Source: Amblyomma americanum (taxonomy: Eukaryota > Arthropoda > Arachnida > Ixodida > Ixodidae). Taken from it: 64,000 nt of DNA. This document shows, piece by piece, positions 60,628 to 64,000 of the stretch; the stretch's first letter is position 1, and each line of letters opens with the position of its first letter. The stretch covers positions 142,078,343-142,142,342 of the forward strand of contig NC_135505.1 of assembly GCF_052857255.1 (NCBI RefSeq), given 5' to 3'. The notes under the pieces were generated by a model, which searched no databases, was not told the DNA's origin, and was given only the letters and a program-made list of their open reading frames with translations. A program made the translations under genes and the position numbers.

Positions 60628-62405
60628 ATAAAATTGTTCCCCAGCACGTATATGTCCCGTAAACTTTTCCTGCCAACCGTACACTGCCCACGGGCGCACG
60701 TTTCACGAAAGCAGCAGGCACTAGCAAAAATCTTTCGAACCACCAGCGAATGGCCTATCGCGGCAAGGTCGCCAGAAACTGATCGAACCGAACCCGTCAC
60801 ATCCGAACGCCCCGGAACCGGAAGTGGGTCAGTGAAGAGAGGCCGGAAGTAATTTGCCGCACGTTTTGGGGATGTCGCCCGATTCACGAGCGGTGCATAT
60901 ATGGCATACACAGACCACTGTTGCACAACGGAAATTTGGGGCCAAACCGAAAATCGACGCGTGACATACGCAGAAAGACAGACACCCCTTTTGCAAGGGG
61001 GCGAAAGGGTGCAGACGTAGCGAGCAGACGCCCCCAATTAGACAGACACTCACGTAACGACGTGCCGTTGAGTGCAGCGCCTCTCGGCAATCGTTCTTGC
61101 GCGGCTGTTAGCTCAAGAGGACAGGGACCTGGAACTACTCCACCCCCAATTACGGGATCAAAGGGACGAACCGCGGTAGCCTGCGAATAGACCACGAGCA
61201 AAGCAGACACCCCTCTTCTCGCGGGGTGAAGACGCAACAGGAAGATAAAAGGGAAGTGGCGAGGGGGACGCCGTGCAAGTAATCGCGGCAATCATGGGAT
61301 ATAACAAATGCGTGGATGGGGAACAGATGCCAACTAGGTGGCGCTTAAAAATAAAATAAAAATAAAAACAATACGAGGAAATAGATCACCGCTTGACGGG
61401 AGCAACGGGTTGTGCAAACCGATCCGTCTCCATTACGGACAGGCCACACACTGCAGAGGAGCGGTGTTCGCACAGGGTTACGTGAAATGCGATTTCTGAA
61501 AAACCGCCGGGGGGGGGGGGGGGGGGGGGGGGAGAGAGAGAAAATGGCTCTTAAGTTCTGTCGAAACATCGTGATCGTCCCAATGTGCCGCGTTTGCAAC
61601 CCCGAGTTCGGTGAGACAAATGTATACAGGAAGAACTGGGAACAGAGTGCTTTTAAACCACCTCCGGCTTTTACTACAGCGCATTATATTTGTTTAGTTT
61701 CTCGCTAAGCCAGCTACAGGACAGCGCTAGTCGCACTGCGCGTCGGACATCTGCCAGAAACAACTTACCCCGTTACTTTTGCGCCGTCGGCGCACAGTAA
61801 AGCTTCGCACAAAGGAGAGTTCACGCGCGCACAAGAGTGTTAGAGCAATCCCACTGTTCTACTCAATTGCCGTTGCCCGCGTGGTAACGCCGCATAGGTC
61901 GCTGCTACAACGCATGAAAGCTACAAGGAGATGCTATACACCGACTCACCCCCAAAGCAGCAGCTCCTTTGCCACAGGATGACCACAAGTGGCGCAGTCC
62001 CGAAGTTGAGGAAGGCCGTTAAGCGGCGAGTAATTCCCCTTCGACAGCCCTGCGTCGACCCCGTTCTTGAGTATGCAGGTAGATCAGGTCTCCCTCATTT
62101 CACGTATCCCTCACTAAACTCCACAGAATCTGAGATGCGATTAACGTTATTTAGAAGGTCGTTACAGCGATGCTCAGAGACTGTGCGCATTTCTCGGATA
62201 CGCGTGACGTATAGGTGCAACAGCTGTTATGCGGGTTAGAATTCAGACGCATAAGCAACTACAAGAGAATCGAGCACCAAACACAGGGCTAAACGATTTT
62301 TTTTCTCCTTTGCTTTCCTATTTATGCTCCACGCCTTAAAAAAAATGAAAGAGGTTAGGTTTGATTACGTTCACAGGGCTCGCCCTCCCGAAGATTCACG
62401 CGGGC

Positions 62406-62607
62406 TATGATGGACGCCGCAGTGGAGGGTTCCGGATATGAATATCGACCACCTGCAGGGATTTTTTGTTTAACGTGCACTGACATCTCACTGAACACGG
62501 GTGAGTCTTTCGCGCCTCACCCCCAACCGAAATGCGGCCGAAATTCAATCCCGCAACTCTGACCTCAGCTGCCGAACGCAAAAGCCACTGAGCAATCGGT
62601 TTACGCA
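62406..62607 (-). mobile_element. Tick-type SINE, diverged copy
   Basis: Minus strand: head with cattgctcagtggcttt-like A-box remnant and gggattgaattt B-box remnant, then cacccgtgttcagtgagatg, tcagtgcacgttaaac and aggtggtcgatatt, ending in ggaaccctccactgcggc. It is older or from a sister subfamily. Confidence 0.7.
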
Positions 62608-62658
62608 TGTGTTAAATGTATAAAAAATGTAGTTCACACGGTTTGCGTTTGACGCATA

Positions 62659-62813
62659 TAGTTTAAGTTCATTATAAAAAAAGTTAAAGGCATCCGGTGA
62701 TTACTTCGTTATATCCGTAGCTTCGCTATAGCCCGTGTCGACAGGGCTTCCAAGGGGAATGGTCATTCCTTCGTTATGTCATCTATTTCGTTATAACGAG
62801 GTTCGACTGTATA
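62659..62813 (-). mobile_element. MITE-like element with acctcgttataa end, copy 2
   Basis: Minus strand: tacagtcgaacctcgttata followed by body matching 14823-14942 (gattacttcgttata, gagcttccaa-like and cattccttcgttat blocks). Confidence 0.6.
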
Positions 62814-64000
62814 TGCTCTCGTTGTTCAAAAGCGAGGGAAATGATCAAGGGTGCTTCTTCTCCCAAAAAAACAGGCTCAGCTGAAACGGTACGCTTTGCA
62901 GTATACATCAAATGGAGTGGCACATGCAGTGGACAGATGTCGAAAATAAAGGCGTGGTGGTGGTGGAGGGCGGGGGGGGGGGGGGGGGGGGGCAACAGTG
63001 GCGACATCTGCATTGCGAAGACGGAGCACGAAAACAAAGCGGAATGCTACGCGCAGAACGCGCTGAGAACCAGTTTTTTTCCCAGCCCTTTGTCTCACTC
63101 GAACGCAACCGTCACACGCGTCGAAGTACGCCAGGAATCCGAAAAACTGAGAAACAGAAGAAGAAAAAAATAAGGAGCCAGAAAATGGAGGCAGTTCGGA
63201 ACGTGCCTGGCCAGCAGAGAGGGTGCGCGGACAATGATGGGGGGGTCATCTCGGAACCTGCAACGCGCAATTTCTTTTATACAGTTCTTTATTGCGTTTT
63301 CCTCTATCTTTTAATTTCCGTTCTCTCGACGCAAAATTCCCGGCCCGTGAGCGAGAATTACGTGGCCGGCGGCGAGGCTGGTTTTTCCCGTAAAACTGGA
63401 TTTTCTTTCCGCCTTTCGCACACCCGCTTACACATTGCATGCGCGCACATACTGCATGCATAGGGCGTACAAAAGGTGAAAAAAAGTAATAAAACGAATA
63501 CAGTTCCCCCCCCCCCCCCCCCTCTCCATTGGCGACGAATAGCGCGCATGCAAAATCTATACAACCGTGCCCCTCAAAGGTCGCCAAAGGGTTCTGAAAG
63601 CCCACGCGCAAGAGGCGACGATTGAAATGAAGGGGAAAAAGAGAGTCGACTCTGTAAGGGCCGCGTAACAGAGAAGAAAGAACGGACAGACGTAGCGGAC
63701 CCCCTGTGCTGCACAGCCCGACCCGCCCACATCGTACTTTCTATCAGAACACGACCGGGCCCCTCAAACGGGGTGGTCGAGAGGTAGTACCGCAACTATA
63801 ACGGAAGATAATCGGTAAAGCTACGCCGTCGGACACAGGAGCTGTCTGCTAAGGGCAGCTGCGCAGCACACCGGTCTTCTCATCACGCTCTCCAATATGT
63901 TCCAACTACAGCCCAAATGCCCGCTACTGTCGAGTAGCACAGTTTTACGCATTCCACATAATCTTCGACTTGCGGCACACAATTTCTGAAATAGCGAAGA

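Larger units (their letters stand above)
60628..64000. other. Upstream flank beyond the inverted repeat
   Basis: Apart from the diverged SINE (62406-62607) and the MITE-like element (62659-62813) I see G24 (61509), G21 (62972) and C17 (63506) runs, and no supported exon. Confidence 0.5.

Overview
This is a eukaryotic, intron-rich window, very probably from a hard tick (Ixodidae). The evidence is a tRNA-derived SINE of a type I know from tick genomes, present in seven copies and carrying the phrases ccaggtggtcgaaatt and ggagccctccacta. A second tRNA-derived SINE, short foldback elements and long (TA)n, G and C runs fit this. The species assignment is inference. The tick-like Delta protein fits but does not prove it.

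The one gene I can reconstruct fully is the Notch ligand Delta (Dl), on the minus strand. It is read from about 54.3 kb down to a stop codon at 18903. Seven coding exons join in frame: 54070-54318 (start uncertain), 41604-41909, 40533-40587, 30853-31119, 20891-21493, 19436-20522 and 18903-19089. The product, about 917 residues, has a signal peptide, an MNNL domain, a DSL domain, nine EGF repeats, one membrane span and a cytoplasmic tail. The tail has an NERN motif and ends in ATEV, the PDZ-binding terminus shared with vertebrate Delta ligands. Five introns use GT donors. The last appears to use a GC donor, and reading through it would give an isoform without ATEV.

Layout: 1-15 kb is downstream flank with repeats, an orphan exon-like open frame at 5385-5708, several foldback elements and two SINEs. 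About 15.15-18.9 kb is the probable long Delta 3' UTR. Then come the 3' coding exons (18.9-21.5 kb), intron 4 (21.5-30.85 kb), the DSL exon, intron 3 (31.1-40.5 kb), exons 3 and 2, intron 1 (41.9-54.07 kb), exon 1, and upstream flank to 64 kb with more SINEs. Nearly all other long open frames are GC-rich shadows.

The most unusual sequence-wide signal is a short motif, gcagacgac. I count 30 exact copies on both strands, where about 0.5 would be expected by chance. They avoid the coding exons, cluster at 33-48 kb and lie mostly in one orientation. Other notable items are the GC donor, exon 2 tightly framed by copies of one repeat, foldback elements with a hammerhead-like core, and about 19 long G or C runs.
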